64,000 nucleotides of DNA from Cristatella mucedo (Eukaryota > Bryozoa > Phylactolaemata > Cristatellidae): positions 1,651,501-1,715,500 of the forward strand of contig WPIO01000006.1 of NCBI GenBank assembly GCA_009760855.2. The letters run 5' to 3'. Numbering within the stretch: position 1 is the first letter of the stretch; the number at the start of each line of letters is the position of its first letter. This document shows, in pieces, positions 1 through 49,100 of the stretch. The notes under the pieces were generated by a model. The model ran no database searches, was not told the DNA's origin, and worked only from the letters and a program-made list of their open reading frames with translations. The position numbers and the translations under genes were made by a program.

Positions 1-3000
1 AAGGAATGGAGCTCATGTATTGTCCGTGCAGGACCTGTAGGCCAGAGGAGGGCGAAACTGGTGCAGTAGGTCAGCTAGGTATGGACGAGCCAGGCCGTGG
101 CGGGCCTTACGGGTAAGCGTAAGAACTTTTATCTGCATCCGTTGATCAACCGGCAGCTATCCTAGCTCGTTTAGCAAAGGCGACGCATGATCAAACCTCT
201 GGGATTTGCAAAATAGCAGTGCAGCCACATTGAAAGCCAGCTGCAGTGGCCTAGCGGCTTTTTTTGGTAGCTCAGTCAAAAGGGAAATGCAACAATCTAG
301 CCGAGACAGAAATTAGGAGCTAATTAAATTTGTTGCAAGCCACCGTGAAAGAAATTTCTTTATCTTAGATACGGATAGGACGTGATGGCTAACTGTGGAA
401 GCATTCTTCTTAAATAAGCTTTCAAAATCAGGGCAATTGTCGAAAACGACATCTAAATTCCGAGCACACGGTCATGGTCGCACAACAGCATCACCTATTA
501 CAAGAGCAAAGCCTTCTACTCAAGCCATACGTTTACGGTGTCCTATGAGCAGCCGCACAGTTTTATTGACATGTAGTTTCAGGAAATGTTCTGACATCCA
601 TGATTGAATTTCGGTAAGGCAAGCATTCAGTTTATCAGTTGCTGGAGCAGAATCTGACGGTTTGAACGACAAATACAGCTGCATATCTTCAGCATAAAAG
701 TGATATCCTACTCCGTGGGCCCGAATCACTTTTCCCAGAGGTCGAATATAAATAAAAAATTGTCAAGGACCGAGGACGAACCCTTGAAGGAATTCTGCAG
801 GTGACTGGTCTGGTGGATGAGACCTAACCACCATACGACAAGGATTGAACGCGATCAGGCAATTACGATTTAAGCCACGCCAGTGCCTCGTCTGCCAGAT
901 CGATCGCTGTTCTCGAGTATTCAAGTAAGACATCGTGATCAGAGTTGTCGAAGGCAGCTAATAGATCTAGCAGAGCTAGGGCAGTGACATTTCCGTCATC
1001 GTTGCTGCAAAGGATGATATTAGTTACATGGAGACGACCAATTCAGTGGAGTGCTGCCGTTTGAACTCGGATTGAAATTTTTCTGATATTTCATTCTCTT
1101 AGACGCTCGCCACCAGCTGCTTGGCGTCTACTTTTTAAGAACATTTGACCAAAAGTAAAGAAGGGAACTGGGCGATAGTTTTTGCAAGTACCTTTGCATC
1201 TAATCCGGGCTTTTTAAGTATCGGTCTAACGATGGCCGATTTGAAGGATTCGAGTACAACCCCAGCTTCCAGAGAAGCATTAAGAATTGTGGTTATGGCA
1301 GGGCTTAGTTGGTCTGCTAGCGAAAACAACAGCGATTATAGTATAGGGTCTTCAGGAGACGATATCCTTTTACTAAACCTTATTAAGCTAGCCAAATTGC
1401 ATGCAGAAACCTCGAAAGACCTTTCAAGGAAGGTCACTGGTTGTAATTCCTCAATTGCTTCAGTCGGAGGGGGCTTTGTGGAGGCACGAATGTGCACAAT
1501 TGTTTAGTTAACAAGGCTGAAGAATTTTCGGCTGAGCACTTAATATCTGGGGAGTCAGACCTCACAGCATTGGCCAGTAAATGGTTTACTGTCTTATAAA
1601 TCTGTTTAATATCCGACTGGCAGGAATTCAGCTTTCTAATGAAAAAAAGAAGCCCTGGTTTTTTAAGCTTCCTGGTGTAAACTCGAAGGAAGTCTTTGAA
1701 ATTGACTAGATCTGCATCAGACCCCGATTTCTTGAAACGAAGTTTAAGCCTGCACTTAACCCAGTGCATCTTTAGGAGTTTTTTGTAAATTTAAAGGAAT
1801 CTCCACGACTCTTTACACGGATAGAAAGAACGGGAGCATGCTCGTCAAGAGCACTTCCGAGTGTCATGTTCATTGCATCAGTGAGGGTATCGAGGCTGTC
1901 GGTCGAGTCTGAATGCAGATCAAGAAGACCTGCACCGCAAACAGATTTTAAACATTTGTCTGTGTCAATGCTTTGTAAGTTACGTCGCTTGACGCGTTCG
2001 ACATTACCCTGTACGTACAAGGGAGCAGGAACAGTAAACGAGACCGAACATTGATCTGAGAGGGTCAGCGGGCACACCACAAGGTCACTGGGGAGGACAT
2101 CCTTAGTGATCACGAGATCTAGAATATGGCCACCGACGTGGGTGGTATGATTAGCTTCTTGGAATAAACCATAATTCTCCAGACAGTCAAGGAATAAGTG
2201 AACCTGGCTGTTGCTATGGTTGTCAACGTGAATAGTGGAGTCTCCAGCAATCAGTAACGGCATGTCACACACAATATTTTTGTGAGGAACTCTGAAAACT
2301 CCCCTATAAACAAGTTTAGACAGCCGGAAGGAGGTCGGTATATCACAACAGTGAGAGGCTGTCTGTGATGAAGTCCTAATTGCAACTGAATGAAGACCAC
2401 AGAGGGGATGGTAGAGAGCCGTCAGGAGACAGGCTCTTTTTGCAAAACTTTATTAAGGTAGCCACATCGCGGGGTGAAATCGCGGCAAATCTCTGGTTGC
2501 GACTCAATAATGGCATTAGTCGGAAACGGGCTTCATGGAGGCATGAATGTGCAAACTTTTTCCGATGTGAAGAGTAAAGACTTTTAGGCAGAGCCGCTAA
2601 TATATTTGTGGTGAAACCAATGCGGTAACAATAACACGCCAATCACGCCACCCACCTTTTACTGCATGGATTGAAACGATGAGAATTCGGGATGGGTGGT
2701 CTTCGATACCCAGCCAACAGAGCAGGGCGACATCCACATCTCTGTGAAATGCAGAACTATATCAAGCTTCACCTGGACATTCCGCTCTTGGATAAGTAAC
2801 CCCCCCCCATGGTTTTAGCGGGCGGACATTTGAAGCCCCCACTGAATGGCTCAAAACTAGGGTTCTCAAACGGTGCCTCTCTAGTACAGAGTTCAAATAA
2901 GATCAAGAGAATCTGTAAAAAGCTACAGCTGGGGAGGAGAGACTACTGCCGCCACAGACAGTTCACTGTAGGAGGGACTCAGTGCAAGAGATTCGAAGTA

Positions 3001-3100
3001 CTGTTTAGAGAGAACTTCAAAAGGCCTGACGTTGATGAGCGAGCGATGATTGCTTCTCCACTACAAGTTTAAATGGACCTCGAGGTTTGGAAGAAAGAGC
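1..3100 (-). mobile_element. LINE family A (CR1/L2-like), decayed, runs off the left edge
   Basis: On the minus strand, from right to left: an endonuclease segment (1772-2272, LLIAGDSTIHVDN and HILDLVITK), a linker (1434-1769, KKSGSDADLVNFKDFLR), the start of the reverse transcriptase (1135-1329, SAIVRPILKKPGLD) and the YAED/FKPS region (520-729, [17 protein letters not shown]). Positions 1-170 match the 3' coding end of the family A copy at 46715-47790. Many frameshifts and stops make it inactive. The usual RT YADD is YAED here. The 5' boundary is approximate. Confidence 0.8.
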
Positions 3101-3149
3101 AACCTGCCGGAGCAGCGTCAATTATAGAAAGACTATTTGTGGATGTCTG

Positions 3150-4096
3150 CCAGATTTTGGTAAACACAAGCATGTTATTGTGGCGGGCTTATTGCATATA
3201 AAAAGCGGCTCTGCCGGCATATCTCCTGTTGAATCAGCTCAAAATCTAGGTGTCATGTTCCAAAAGTGACCTTTCGTTAGACGACCGCATCAGCTCCACA
3301 ATCAAGTCTGCCACCTTTCAGCTGCATAACATTCCTAAAATTCGGGCATGTTTAGGCAGGGATACAGCAGCTAAGTTGGTCCATGCATTTGTGAAATCCC
3401 GTCTTGACTTTTTTAACTCACTACTTGCTTGTCTACCGGCCTTTGCAATCAGGCGCATGCAGCTGGTGTAAAACTCTGCAGCTAGGCTTGTCTGTCATGA
3501 GCATCGCAGTTGCCACATCACATCACTCTTCGCCGACTAGCACTGGCTACCAGTCAAGCAAAGCATCAACTTCAAGGTTTTGTCACTCAATTTTGGTCAC
3601 TTCATTCTTTGGCTCCAGCCTACCTATTTGATCTACTGCTACACCAGGCTAAGCGTCGTACCAACCGCTTTTTGGAATCCAACAGTTTACCTATACCTCG
3701 TACAAACTTCAAATTCTTTGAAGACCGTGCCTTAAGTTCGAATGCTCCCGGTGCCTGGAACTCACTCCTGACTTGCGTCACGAAATCTCCTGACTTGACC
3801 ACATTTAAAAGAAACTAAAACGCATCTATATATTGCAAAATGTAGTGGGTCCCTGTGATTCGTCCTTCACGTGCTTATGCGTGCTGACACTGTGCATGCT
3901 GCCACTAACCGTACTTGCATGCTGAACCTGTCATGTCACCCTAACCACGCTATGCTTGTTGTCATTGAGCATGTTACCACTAACTGTTCGATCGTGCTTC
4001 CCTTTGCAGCAAATTTAAAGCGCCTAGAAAAAGATTGATTTCTCTGAGGGCGCTTTATCAAGGGCAATATTATTATTATTATTATTATTATTATTA
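3150..4096 (+). mobile_element. LINE family B 3' fragment
   Basis: Encodes the C-terminal RT extension in pieces (SSTIKSATFQLHNIPKIRAC, then KSRLDFFNSLLACLPA, then WNSLL). It ends in the family B tail GCGCCTAGAAAAAGATTGAT, CTGAGGGCGCTTTATCAAGG and an (ATT)n run at 4067-4096. It is 5'-truncated and interrupted by frameshifts. It sits between two minus-strand family A copies. Confidence 0.8.
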
Positions 4097-4439
4097 GCTA
4101 AAATCTCACGCCGGCCTCACAGCAATTGTTCGGGATGTGTGCGTTTTACTTTTTGTGTGCTCATGCGTTCTGACTCCGAGAAAATCATCGCTAACCATTT
4201 GACGCGCTTCCTTTCCTACAAATGAAAGTGCTTAGAAAGTGACTCAGTTTCCTTAGGATCCTACATACATTTTTTCCTATGCTTGTTGTCGTGCGGATAA
4301 CTTCCACCATTGGCAGCTTGCTATTATAGGGACTCGGTATTAGAGACTTGAAGGAGTGCATCGACGGAACCGACTCAAGCAAGCGACTTTAAATCGGTCA
4401 AGAAGCGAGCGACAGCAGCTACCACCGCCACCAGCAGGA

Positions 4440-5690
4440 AGCCGCATCGCATACAGAAACCTCGGATAATCTTTTATGGAAGGCTATAGGTTGCGATTGA
4501 GCAATTGCTTTAGTCGGAGCGGTCTCTGTTAAGGCGCGAGTGTGCACAATTTTTCAGTAAAGAAGGCTGACAACTTTTCGGCTGAGCCGTATTTGTCTGG
4601 GGAGTGAGGCTTCTTAGCATTGGCCAGCAAATTGTGCACCGTCTTAAAAAAATCCGTTTTGGGTCCAACTGGAAGGACTTCAGTTTTCGAGTGGAAAAAA
4701 AGAAGCGCTGGGCTTTTTAAGCTTCCGTATGTAGACTCGAAGAAAGTCTTTGAAATTGACTAGATCTGCATCAGACCCAGACTTCTTAAAACGGCGTTTA
4801 AGCCTGCGCTTAACACTGTGCAACTTTTGAAGGTTATTTGCAAATAGAAAGGAATCTTCATGACTCTGCACACGGACAGAATGTATGAGAGCCTGCTCGT
4901 CAAGAACAGTGACTAAGTGACTTGTTCACTGCATCAGTGAGGTCATCAAGGCTGTCGGTCGAGTCTTGGTGCAGATCAAAAAGACCTGCATCACATACAG
5001 ATTTCGAACATTTGTTTTGGTCAATGCTTTTTAAGTTACGTCGCTGGATAAACTCGACATTACCCTGTACGTGCAACGAAGCAAGAACAGTAGCGGAGAC
5101 CTAGCCATGAATCGAGAGGGTCAGTGGGCACACCACAGGGTCCTTAGTGATATCAATATATAGGATATGGCCACCGACGTTAGTGGTATGATTAACATGT
5201 TGGACCAAGCCACAGTTCTCTATACAGTCAAGAAATGAGCGGACCTGGCTGCTGCTAGGGTTGTCAACGTGAATATTGAAGTCTCCTGCAATAAGTAATG
5301 GCCTCTCATACACAAATATTTAGCGGGGGAACTCCGCAAACTCCTCTATAAATGGGTTTAGACAGCCAGAAGGAGGTCGCTATATAGAAACAGTGAGAGG
5401 TGCTGTATTTAATGAGAGCCTGATTGCAACTGATTCAAACGACGGCCCATGCAAAAACTGCACATCTTATAGCCAAAGGATTCACGAACAATAATTGGAA
5501 CCCGCCACCAACCTGGTCAGACCGCCTGAACTGAAAGAATGAGAACCCGAGTGGGGTGGTCTCAGACATACGACCACCGGAGCAGAGCTTCATTCACGTT
5601 TCGGCCAGCAGAAGCGCGTCTACCTTCTCCTGGTCAGCCTGATAGCGGATAAGTAGCCTCTTTTTTAGCGAGCGGTTTATAGCGAGCGTA
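4440..5690 (-). mobile_element. LINE family A, second decayed copy (endonuclease and linker only)
   Basis: The minus strand encodes the endonuclease fragment RPLLIAGDFNIHVDN with FLDCIENCGLVQHVNH (5101-5313) and the linker KKSGSDADLVNFKDFLRVY (4680-4871). It is closely related to the copy at 1400-2400. The reverse transcriptase part is absent, so the copy is 3'-deleted as well as frameshifted. Confidence 0.78.
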
Positions 5691-6548
5691 CTTATAGCAG
5701 GCGGAATTTAAGAGGCTGTCCAACAACTGCCCGACGCCAATTAAGTGGCTTGCCTTCTAGTCGGCATGTAGCCGGCCTGGCAGACGCAGCCCCTTCAAAT
5801 TTAAATTGAACCTTAGTAACGGTCGCCGATCGACATTTCACAAATGCTGAGGCGTGGCAGCGAGCTACTACTAGCACAACGACTGCTAATCGGTGCTTTA
5901 AAGTTGCGGGTCGGAGGTCGAGGTCAGCCGAGCTGCTGATGGGGGACGAACGTACGATGCCGGGAGGTACTTACTGACCCGCTGAAGAAGGCCCGCCGGT
6001 AGGTATCGGCTAATGGCGACATCGCACCTTATGCTAAGCAGGTCCTGTTTGTGAGTAGCATATCCGAGGAGCAGCCGATAAGCAGTCGCAGCGAAGATAG
6101 CAGCGGAGTATCCGAAGGTAGCGCGGGTAGGTTCAGGTAAAGGTTCGCGATAGGAGTCGCCCTAGGCGACTCTGTACCCACCCCTGCCCTGCCCTGTCCA
6201 CCCCAGTGGCTACGCCACTGCTGCAAAGATGAGAAGGTTGAAACAGATTTCGTCTTAAACAGCGCCATCATTACAAATGGGCGCAGCTACCGAGCGGGCT
6301 CGCTGTCTTGTCGAACCTTCAATGGGTCGCCCTTTACAATACGGCACCGAATTCATGCGACGGACGCATCGACTGATCAGCAGCAGGCCAAAGGAACGCT
6401 ACATAGAAAGACTGTTCATCTCCTCCCCAAAAGACTTTTGAGCTCCATTCTAGGAATGCCTCGATCTCCCGCACCAACTAAAGGTGCGCTCCAACTGCAC
6501 GCTCCGTCGGTCGCAGTCTAAAATGAAATCGCTGACAGCCACTTGAGA

Positions 6549-6584
6549 GCCGGAAGAAAGACCTCTAGGGGCCCTTCTTCCGGC
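6549..6584. repeat. Inverted repeat with 10-bp perfect arms
   Basis: GCCGGAAGAA at 6549-6558 is the exact reverse complement of TTCTTCCGGC at 6575-6584, with a 16-nt spacer. Each arm also contains a CCGGAAG core like an ETS-factor site, in opposite orientations. Confidence 0.7.
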
Positions 6585-7245
6585 GTTGCCAGATATGCGA
6601 GGACATATTTGAGGCTGCTTTCCTGAGGAGGCCACCAGAAAGGGCGTCATCTATGAGTCATCTAAAACGTGTTCTTCCGCTTTTTTTGGACCCTGAAATT
6701 GTGCGTCGTAAAGCTCGCCTACTCGAAGCATCTGTGCATCTAAGCATCTTTGCTTCTAGCCGTCCAGAGGAAATTGGCTCACGATCGTGAAATTCCGAGG
6801 CTGGTCGGCGATAAAGAAGCTTGTGCAGTCCCTCTAAAGCCTCAAAAACTCAACTAACTCTTCAGAGAGAAGAGCGGCTAAATCCTTTCTTACGCTAAGC
6901 TCCTTGCTAGAGCCCAGGACCCGAGGCTGGGGGTTCGTCTTTAGTTCTCCGGATCTGGCCCTGTTGACAAACCTCCCGTACCCCATCAACAAAACTCTCA
7001 CGGGCGCCTCTAGCTAGCTCTAAAAACTCGTGCTGTGCGCACCGGGAAACGGCGTTCGCTCAAACGATGCGCAAGCGGACGCACCGACGTAACGCCCGAA
7101 AGCCCAACCGTTGGCGGACCGTGCGCCCTCAGGTGGGGGGGGGGAGGGGTTAAACCGGAAGTCATCCGCTGGCATGGTACGGACGCTCGTGGTTCCCATT
7201 GGATAGATTTTCAGTTCCCGTTTAGCAACTCCTAGGCGACCAAAC

Positions 7246-7254
7246 AAGATGGCG
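7246..7254 (+). promoter_or_regulatory. Candidate YY1-type site upstream of AK9
   Basis: The sequence AAGATGGCG followed by CTAGCGGC matches the core AANATGGCG of YY1 sites. Such sites often sit just downstream of the start site in TATA-less animal promoters. It lies in a locally GC-rich patch about 290 bp before the AK9 start codon. The role is inferred from position and motif only. Confidence 0.4.
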
Positions 7255-7538
7255 CTAGCGGCGAGCCCGCGGACCCGGCCGCGGGTGATTGCTCTGGTTG
7301 CGAGTGTCTAGAAAGCCAGTTGAAGTAAGCCACGAATGTATCGCGATGTAGTTACGAGAAATGGATTGCTCATTTTCTGCTTCTAAGTTTCCATTTAGTA
7401 CTTTGTGTACGATTTAACCTGTTTTACTTGCAATCACTTTACATTGAAGGACCAAGCGCAGGAGCGGTTCGGCAGCTACCCGTGACGTTAAGCTATTGGG
7501 CTCACTCTGTGCAGACTTTAGCTACCGTCGCATTCTAG

Positions 7539-43175
<35,637 letters not shown>

Positions 43176-46000
43176 CGGTCGAGCCCCCAGCCACTAAGTG
43201 GAGCAGAATGTTTTGACTAGCCCTGAGCATCCAGTGCCCTTCAGAACCTTGGTGGACAGTGTGCGAATTCTGCCTGTGAGCCTTTTTTATCAAAAAATAT
43301 ATACTGTATATAAAAATATGTGAGTCCACTCACTTCTCTTATCGGCAGCGAAAGCGCAACTTACATCGCAAGTTTTGCGTTTTGACTGGTTCACTCATTA
43401 CGACTCTCCTGAGCCCAACGACTCCTCAAAGTGTTCCGTATAAAACTGAAATCGCTGTAGAAGACAGAGCTGAACTTCGCAAGCCGCAGCTAATAGAATC
43501 AGCTTTGTCTGTAAGTTAGTCTTCGTTTATCCGACTCATGAGAATTTTCGTTAGTTTTACATAAATGTTTAGTGGGAGTTTCGGTGTTGCGTGCTTTTCA
43601 TGAATAAGGAATTGCTGCCGATTGGTTTTGCGGTTAGCTTTATGTTAACTTGGCTCAGTGCACTATTCTCTGGACTAGCTACTATCTGATTCTCGATAGA
43701 AGTAGCTGAAATCGATGTATCTGAAAGCGATTTGTGCGCGGTTGAAATGAGTTCGTTAGTTTGCAGTTGAACAACTCCCGATGACGAGGCGGCATCTCTT
43801 TTTTTTCTTTGTGGCGTTGGCTTGTCCCTAGAGGAATTTCGGCTGTAGAAATCCAGTTGGCAGTGCAGCCGTATTGACATGGATACAGCATTCAGCCAGC
43901 CAATCACCGACGGGCCGCTAGTAACAACTACTTTTGATAAGGGGGAATTTAACTGCTGTCATTCTGGCTGGGGCAACCGAGTCTCATACCTTCAGCAATA
44001 TCTCTGCGGAAGGCTCTCGGCTTATCGTTAGACTATCGCCGAGCAGCACCAAGCTCCCCTGACTCCGGCCGTCTAAACTCTGGCCTCTAGTTACAATTAA
44101 ACTCTTCGTAAATCGTGCCTCCAGCACCTCACGCCGGGAGTTCTGTACTTAATGCCATAGCCATGTACATAGCGCCATTCATTTATTCTCTGACTTGGCA
44201 TTTAAGTGAAGCTAAAATCAAAATTTTCCACACTGCATTTGGATTGCCCATCTGAATAGCTGTGCTTATATGCTTGATGCAATTCTGCATGCTGTTACCG
44301 TAACAGATAAGTTCATACTAGCCTATGACAAGAGGGAAAATGGCTGAAAAACACGAACTTCGTCTTAGTGAGCTACGCATTAGCTGCTCGTCGCTAAATT
44401 AGAGGACAAGTGCAGAAGCCTCTTTGATGCTATTCGCCGACTCAAATCTATACTCTCGGTCGGAAACAATCACTACCACCCTAGTTTAGCCCAGGGGCCA
44501 AGGTGCTCACCTTAGATGACCTCGCTCAAGGTGAGTGCACATGAGAACTGAATTTCGTGCCTTTCCGCGTCTGTAAAGCGCCTGGATAGATTAATTTCTC
44601 TTACGGTGCTATTAAATGAATTATATATTTTTTTAAACCTGTCTACCTGCGATACTGGTGTAGATAGCGACTTAATGTATTCATTTATTATAGTATGCTA
44701 GCCACCTTATAAGGGAGTAAGTAACAGTAGCCATCTGCCTTCGAACCTAACCTTCTGTTTAGCCGGCCTTTCATGAACCTTGAACCTTACACGAACCGTA
44801 CATTTTCGTACAACACATCACGTTGGATCATGCACTATTGACTCATCAGTAGGTCACTTTTCATCTGTGGTAAGGGCCAGTGACCTCGTCCGTTCAAGTA
44901 GACACTTGAAGGGGTTGTATGGCAGAGAAAAATCTTCAGCCACCCAAAATAAAGTAATTACTTTTCAGACTTCGTCCGTAATAAGACAGGCGGCTTCTGT
45001 ACGTTTCGGCTTATCTGAACTTGTGGAACAAAAATCTGGGCCAAAATACGCCTGAGCAGGGTCACAAAGTCTTCGAGAACCTTTAGGAGGAGCCTTCGTT
45101 TGGGAAGTTTCCGACCTTCTGACAGCTGATTTTTCAGGTGCTTGAAAAAGCTTGTAAAAAAAGTTCGACGGGTCATGCAGCTTAGACCAGGACTGCATGC
45201 TGCTTAATTTAGTCCAATGTTTCATAGATATCTAAGAGGTGCAACAGCCTTGTATCGCTCAGCAGCTTTGTCTAGTCTAGCTATAGAATGGCTAGCCATC
45301 TTGGAAGGCAGTGACAGTAGACGTTGGCCCGCAAGTCTCTATGATTCCCCGTCAACCATCGCCTCACATTGTGAGGCTGTGCAGGTTAATGACTCGTCAT
45401 CAGGTCATCGCTGGCAAGCACAACTGCTTTGAAGTATCGCGAAACACCGTCAAATCAAGTCCTTACCTGTTCAATAGTTGCATCCGAAGGGTCCACGCTC
45501 TAAGTAGCACGATTGCGACAGGTTTGCTCAGGTTTGCCGATGAGCCATACAAAACTGTCTCGTGTATGGCTCACGGCTGTATGAGTCAAACCGCGATATG
45601 ACCTGCGCTTACAGCCATGAGCACGAATGAGCCGACGGCTACCACGACACAGCCGAGGTCAGCTGGTGCAGGCAGCGATGACGCATAGATATGCAAGCGT
45701 GAATATATGGATATGTATACAGGTCTACAAAACTCGTATGTACAACTGGGAAGGAGTGCAGGCAGTGTGCACTTGCCAGCCTCAACACGAACGCAGCAGC
45801 AGCTGTGGACTCGCAGGGCCAAACCAATGGATAACATTGATTTGTGGCTGTCCTTCAGCAGCCAGCAGTAGCCACGTGGCTCATTGCAACATTGGAGGAG
45901 AGCACGAGCGAACCAGCATCTTTGGCAACGTAGCTCGGTGACTTTAATGTCAACCCGGCGGCCGCCTCCAGACCTCGCTTTTGCTGGAGGCTACCGCCAT
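43176..46000. other. Intergenic gap between converging AK9 and CTDNEP1 3' ends
   Basis: About 2.8 kb holding both 3' UTRs. It contains a SINE/LINE-tail fragment near 44480-44635 and otherwise unassigned sequence. The nearest AATAAA on the CTDNEP1 strand that I noticed is at 44181-44186 (TTTATT on plus), which would imply a 1.8-kb UTR, so the true polyadenylation site is not settled. Confidence 0.5.
44490..44635 (+). mobile_element. SINE-like fragment with LINE family B-type tail
   Basis: A short tRNA-like head (GCCAAGGTGCTCACCTTAGA) is followed by TGTAAAGCGCCTGGATAGAT, TAATTTCTCTTACGGTGCTA and an AT-rich end. The tail resembles the family B LINE 3' end. Confidence 0.5.
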
Positions 46001-46149
46001 CTACGTCAGCAGGCGATACCGGTGGAGGTTGCGACTTAATACTGAGCGAACGTCACTCACAAACCGCAAGGCATCTAAAGTTGGCAGCAAATTTAACAGC
46101 GCTGTGTCCGTAGGATCTGCAAACCATGACTTGATGGGAATTGCGTTGT
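46001..46149 (-). CDS. CTDNEP1: CTDNEP1 exon 6: terminal exon
   Basis: The acceptor ends TTGCAG. The exon encodes [20 protein letters not shown] and the conserved LDALRF and [12 protein letters not shown], then LLT and TAG at 46001-46003. Most animal orthologues end HRLW; this one has RLLT. Confidence 0.94.
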
Positions 46150-49100
46150 CTGCAACGGAATGGCACATATTAATTGCCAGCAATGGCAAGCAGTAATATG
46201 GTCCATGCAGTTGTTAGGAAGCAAGCAGATGCCGGCCAATGATGCATCAGCCAGCGTGCAAGGCGAACACAAGCATCCACTCCACGAACGAGTTTAGGAG
46301 CCGTCCACAAGGTGAGACCACCCAGAACGAAATCTAGCTACATGCTTAGTAAGCAGTGATGTCACCAAGTTTTCAGACGGTGGTTTTCACCTGTACACCA
46401 TACATAGACCATCTGCCAATATAGTGTATGTGGATAGCCGATAGAATCACAGTCCTGGGTAGTTGCTTCTTTTCCAAATGTGTAAAGTGCACAGAAGGGC
46501 ACTTAGGTTCCCTTAGGATCCTTCACGAATGTCATAATTATTATTGGTATTATTGTTATTATTATGGCACAATATAGAGGCCAGCCACTCTGTGTACACT
46601 AAAATTTAAAATAAATATAACTCATTTGTAAAGCACTCTAAAAGAAGTTAATCCCTATTCAGGCACTTCACTTATGCCACGGGACTCAAGCCTACGACCT
46701 CATCTAGGCCCATGGAATAGGATATCACTTCTATGCTGACGATACTCAGTTGTATTTGTCATTTAAACCGTCGGAATCTGCTGCAGCAACTGAGAAACTG
46801 AATGCTTGCCTTGCCGATATTCGATCCTGGATGTCGGAAAACTTCCTGAAATTAAATGACGATAAAACCGAACTGCTTCTCATAGGACATCCTAAGCGTG
46901 TGGCTGGATTAAAAGGCTTTGCTGTTCTAATAGGTGATGCTATTGTGCGACCTTCACCACATGCTCGTAATCTAGGTGTCGTGTTCGACAGCTGCCTCAA
47001 TTTCAAAAGCTTCATTCAGAAGACTGCCTCTACAGCTAGCCATCACATCCGATCCCTATCCAAGATTAGAAGCTGTCTCCCACAGTGGCTTGTAAAAATT
47101 TTAACTAGCTCTTTAGTTCTGTCTCGGCTTGATTATTGTAATTCCCTTTTGGCTGGGCTACCAAAGAAAGCTATTATGCCACTACAGCGGAATATGAATA
47201 TGGCTGCAAGGCTGGTCTTCAAGTCCCAGCGGTTTGAGCACGTGTCACCTCTGCTGAAAGAGCTAGGATGGTTGCCGGTTGAGCAAAGGATACAGAGCAA
47301 AGTTCTTACACTGACCCACAAGGCTCGCCACGGCTTGGCTCCTTCGTACCTAGCTGAACTGCTGCATCAGTTTCAGCCTGTTAGCACCCTCAGGTCCTGT
47401 GTGGACAATAAATTAGCTGTCCCTTTCCTCCGCTTAAAGACAGTTGGCGACAGAAGCTTTAGCTCTGCAGGTCCTAGACTGTGGAACTCGCTTCCACAAT
47501 TCTTACGCAACGACATCTACTCTCCAACTGCCGACTATGGCATATCTTTTTCAGCGGTCCTGAGCTGCTACTTCTATGCTACTCACTACCTCAACTGCTC
47601 TCCTGACTCTGCTATGCTTCCCACTTTCTCTTTGTTGCGTGAGACGAAGTCTGTTGGCTACCGAATGCGTACCGAAAGCCGCTTAGGCTGTGAGTGCGCT
47701 ATACAAAACTCTCCTGCGTAACACCCACATGGTCTTTATGACTTTGTGGAGTTACTGAAGGAGATACATTACATTACATTACATCTAATCTTTCAGTCGC
47801 AAAAATCATAGCAGTATGGGGGCAGCTGCTGAGGTTGCTCCTTTGCTTGAGTACTAAGAGAACTGTCTAGCGATTGATGTCAGCCGAACACCCTGCCTCA
47901 GCCGCCTGTCGATATCGCTCCCTAGTCGTTCAATGGGGTTCAAATCAAGCGACTGGCTGAGCCGTTGCATCAGCCCCAAACAAGTTTCTGTCAACAAGTA
48001 CTTCACTCGCCTAGCAGTGCACGCACTTAGGGCTGTTGTCTTGCTACCAAATGTAACCCCTCAAGCAGAGTATTTCAGCTTTAAATCCAAATTATTGACC
48101 AACAACAACTTGAAATACTTGTAGACGAATCCCTGTTTGGTGCTGATGTAGTGCCTGAACGACTACATTAACTCAATCAGCATTTGGTAAGCAGATTACT
48201 GCAGTCGGACAGTTTTCTTAGCACAGAGGTCACGACATTGCATGGTCACGCCATCAAAAAGCTGGCAAGGCAAAATTCGGATGCTAAGCCGAGTCAGGTG
48301 AATGGCAATATCAAGCCTGCCGGTGACAAGTTGATGCCCTAGTTTCAACCAGATGCTAAAGGTCCAGCAATTAGGTTGCTTACTCGAGCATATTGAATTC
48401 GACCACAGCACAACCGAGTGCATACCAAGAATGCCCCTGCGTTAATTTACTAAAAAAAATCGAATCGACTTTTCCAAGTCAATAGAAAATGATTTAACAG
48501 CCTCTTTTTGTATAGCAGCAGAAGAGCCTTAAAGGCTATCACCACCACTTGCAGCGGCAATTAAGGATCGCCCACCGCTGGATTCGAACCCATGACCTCG
48601 GTGTCGACATTGTCAAGAGCAACCACCTTACCTTGTGTGCCAGCACGGCTCACTAAAATCCAGAACATATACAGCTTCCGCAAAAATTACCATGTCTAGA
48701 ATGTGGGCACAGAAAGTACAGTTCAGGATGCCACTTCCGCAGCCAGCAAATGGAAGGCCTCAAAAACCAGCCTCTGCAGAAGACTACACGTCTCTCGACC
48801 ATATACACTATCTTTCATAGATATGCTAATCACTGAGTCAGACAATCACAGATTTTCACGACAGTGACCAAATCTCAAATTAGGGCTAGCTTGCAAGACA
48901 ACACAAACAGAACTATTTGCCTTGTCTTCTGGATGTCACAGGCTGGCGGTTCATACTGGCTTTAGCTTCAGAACCATTTACTGCATAATTATTTGTACAT
49001 TTATGGTGTCACTTTAATTTAAGTTTTAAGTGATAGCAAGAAACATCAAACCACTGCTTACAATGATTGGTGTGTGATAGATAATGCACCTACCAGCCTA

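Larger units (their letters stand above)
5690..7538. other. AK9 upstream region, mostly unassigned
   Basis: No convincing exon was found. It contains a short G-rich repeat-like stretch near 6160-6240, an inverted repeat at 6549-6584, a G run at 7134-7145, and the GC-rich patch at 7030-7300 expected of a promoter. No TATA box was seen at a useful distance from the AK9 start. Confidence 0.5.

Noticed and set aside
44958-45225. Minus-strand frames with FFYKLFQAPEK and FVTLLRRILAQ as a gene
   Set aside because: Short, overlapping in two frames, no splice context; possibly old LINE linker sequence but not supported.
46750-47721. A 324-codon frame as a host gene
   Set aside because: It is a LINE RT fragment (YADD just upstream, WLPVEQRI and WNSLP motifs) and is repeated at other sites in the window.
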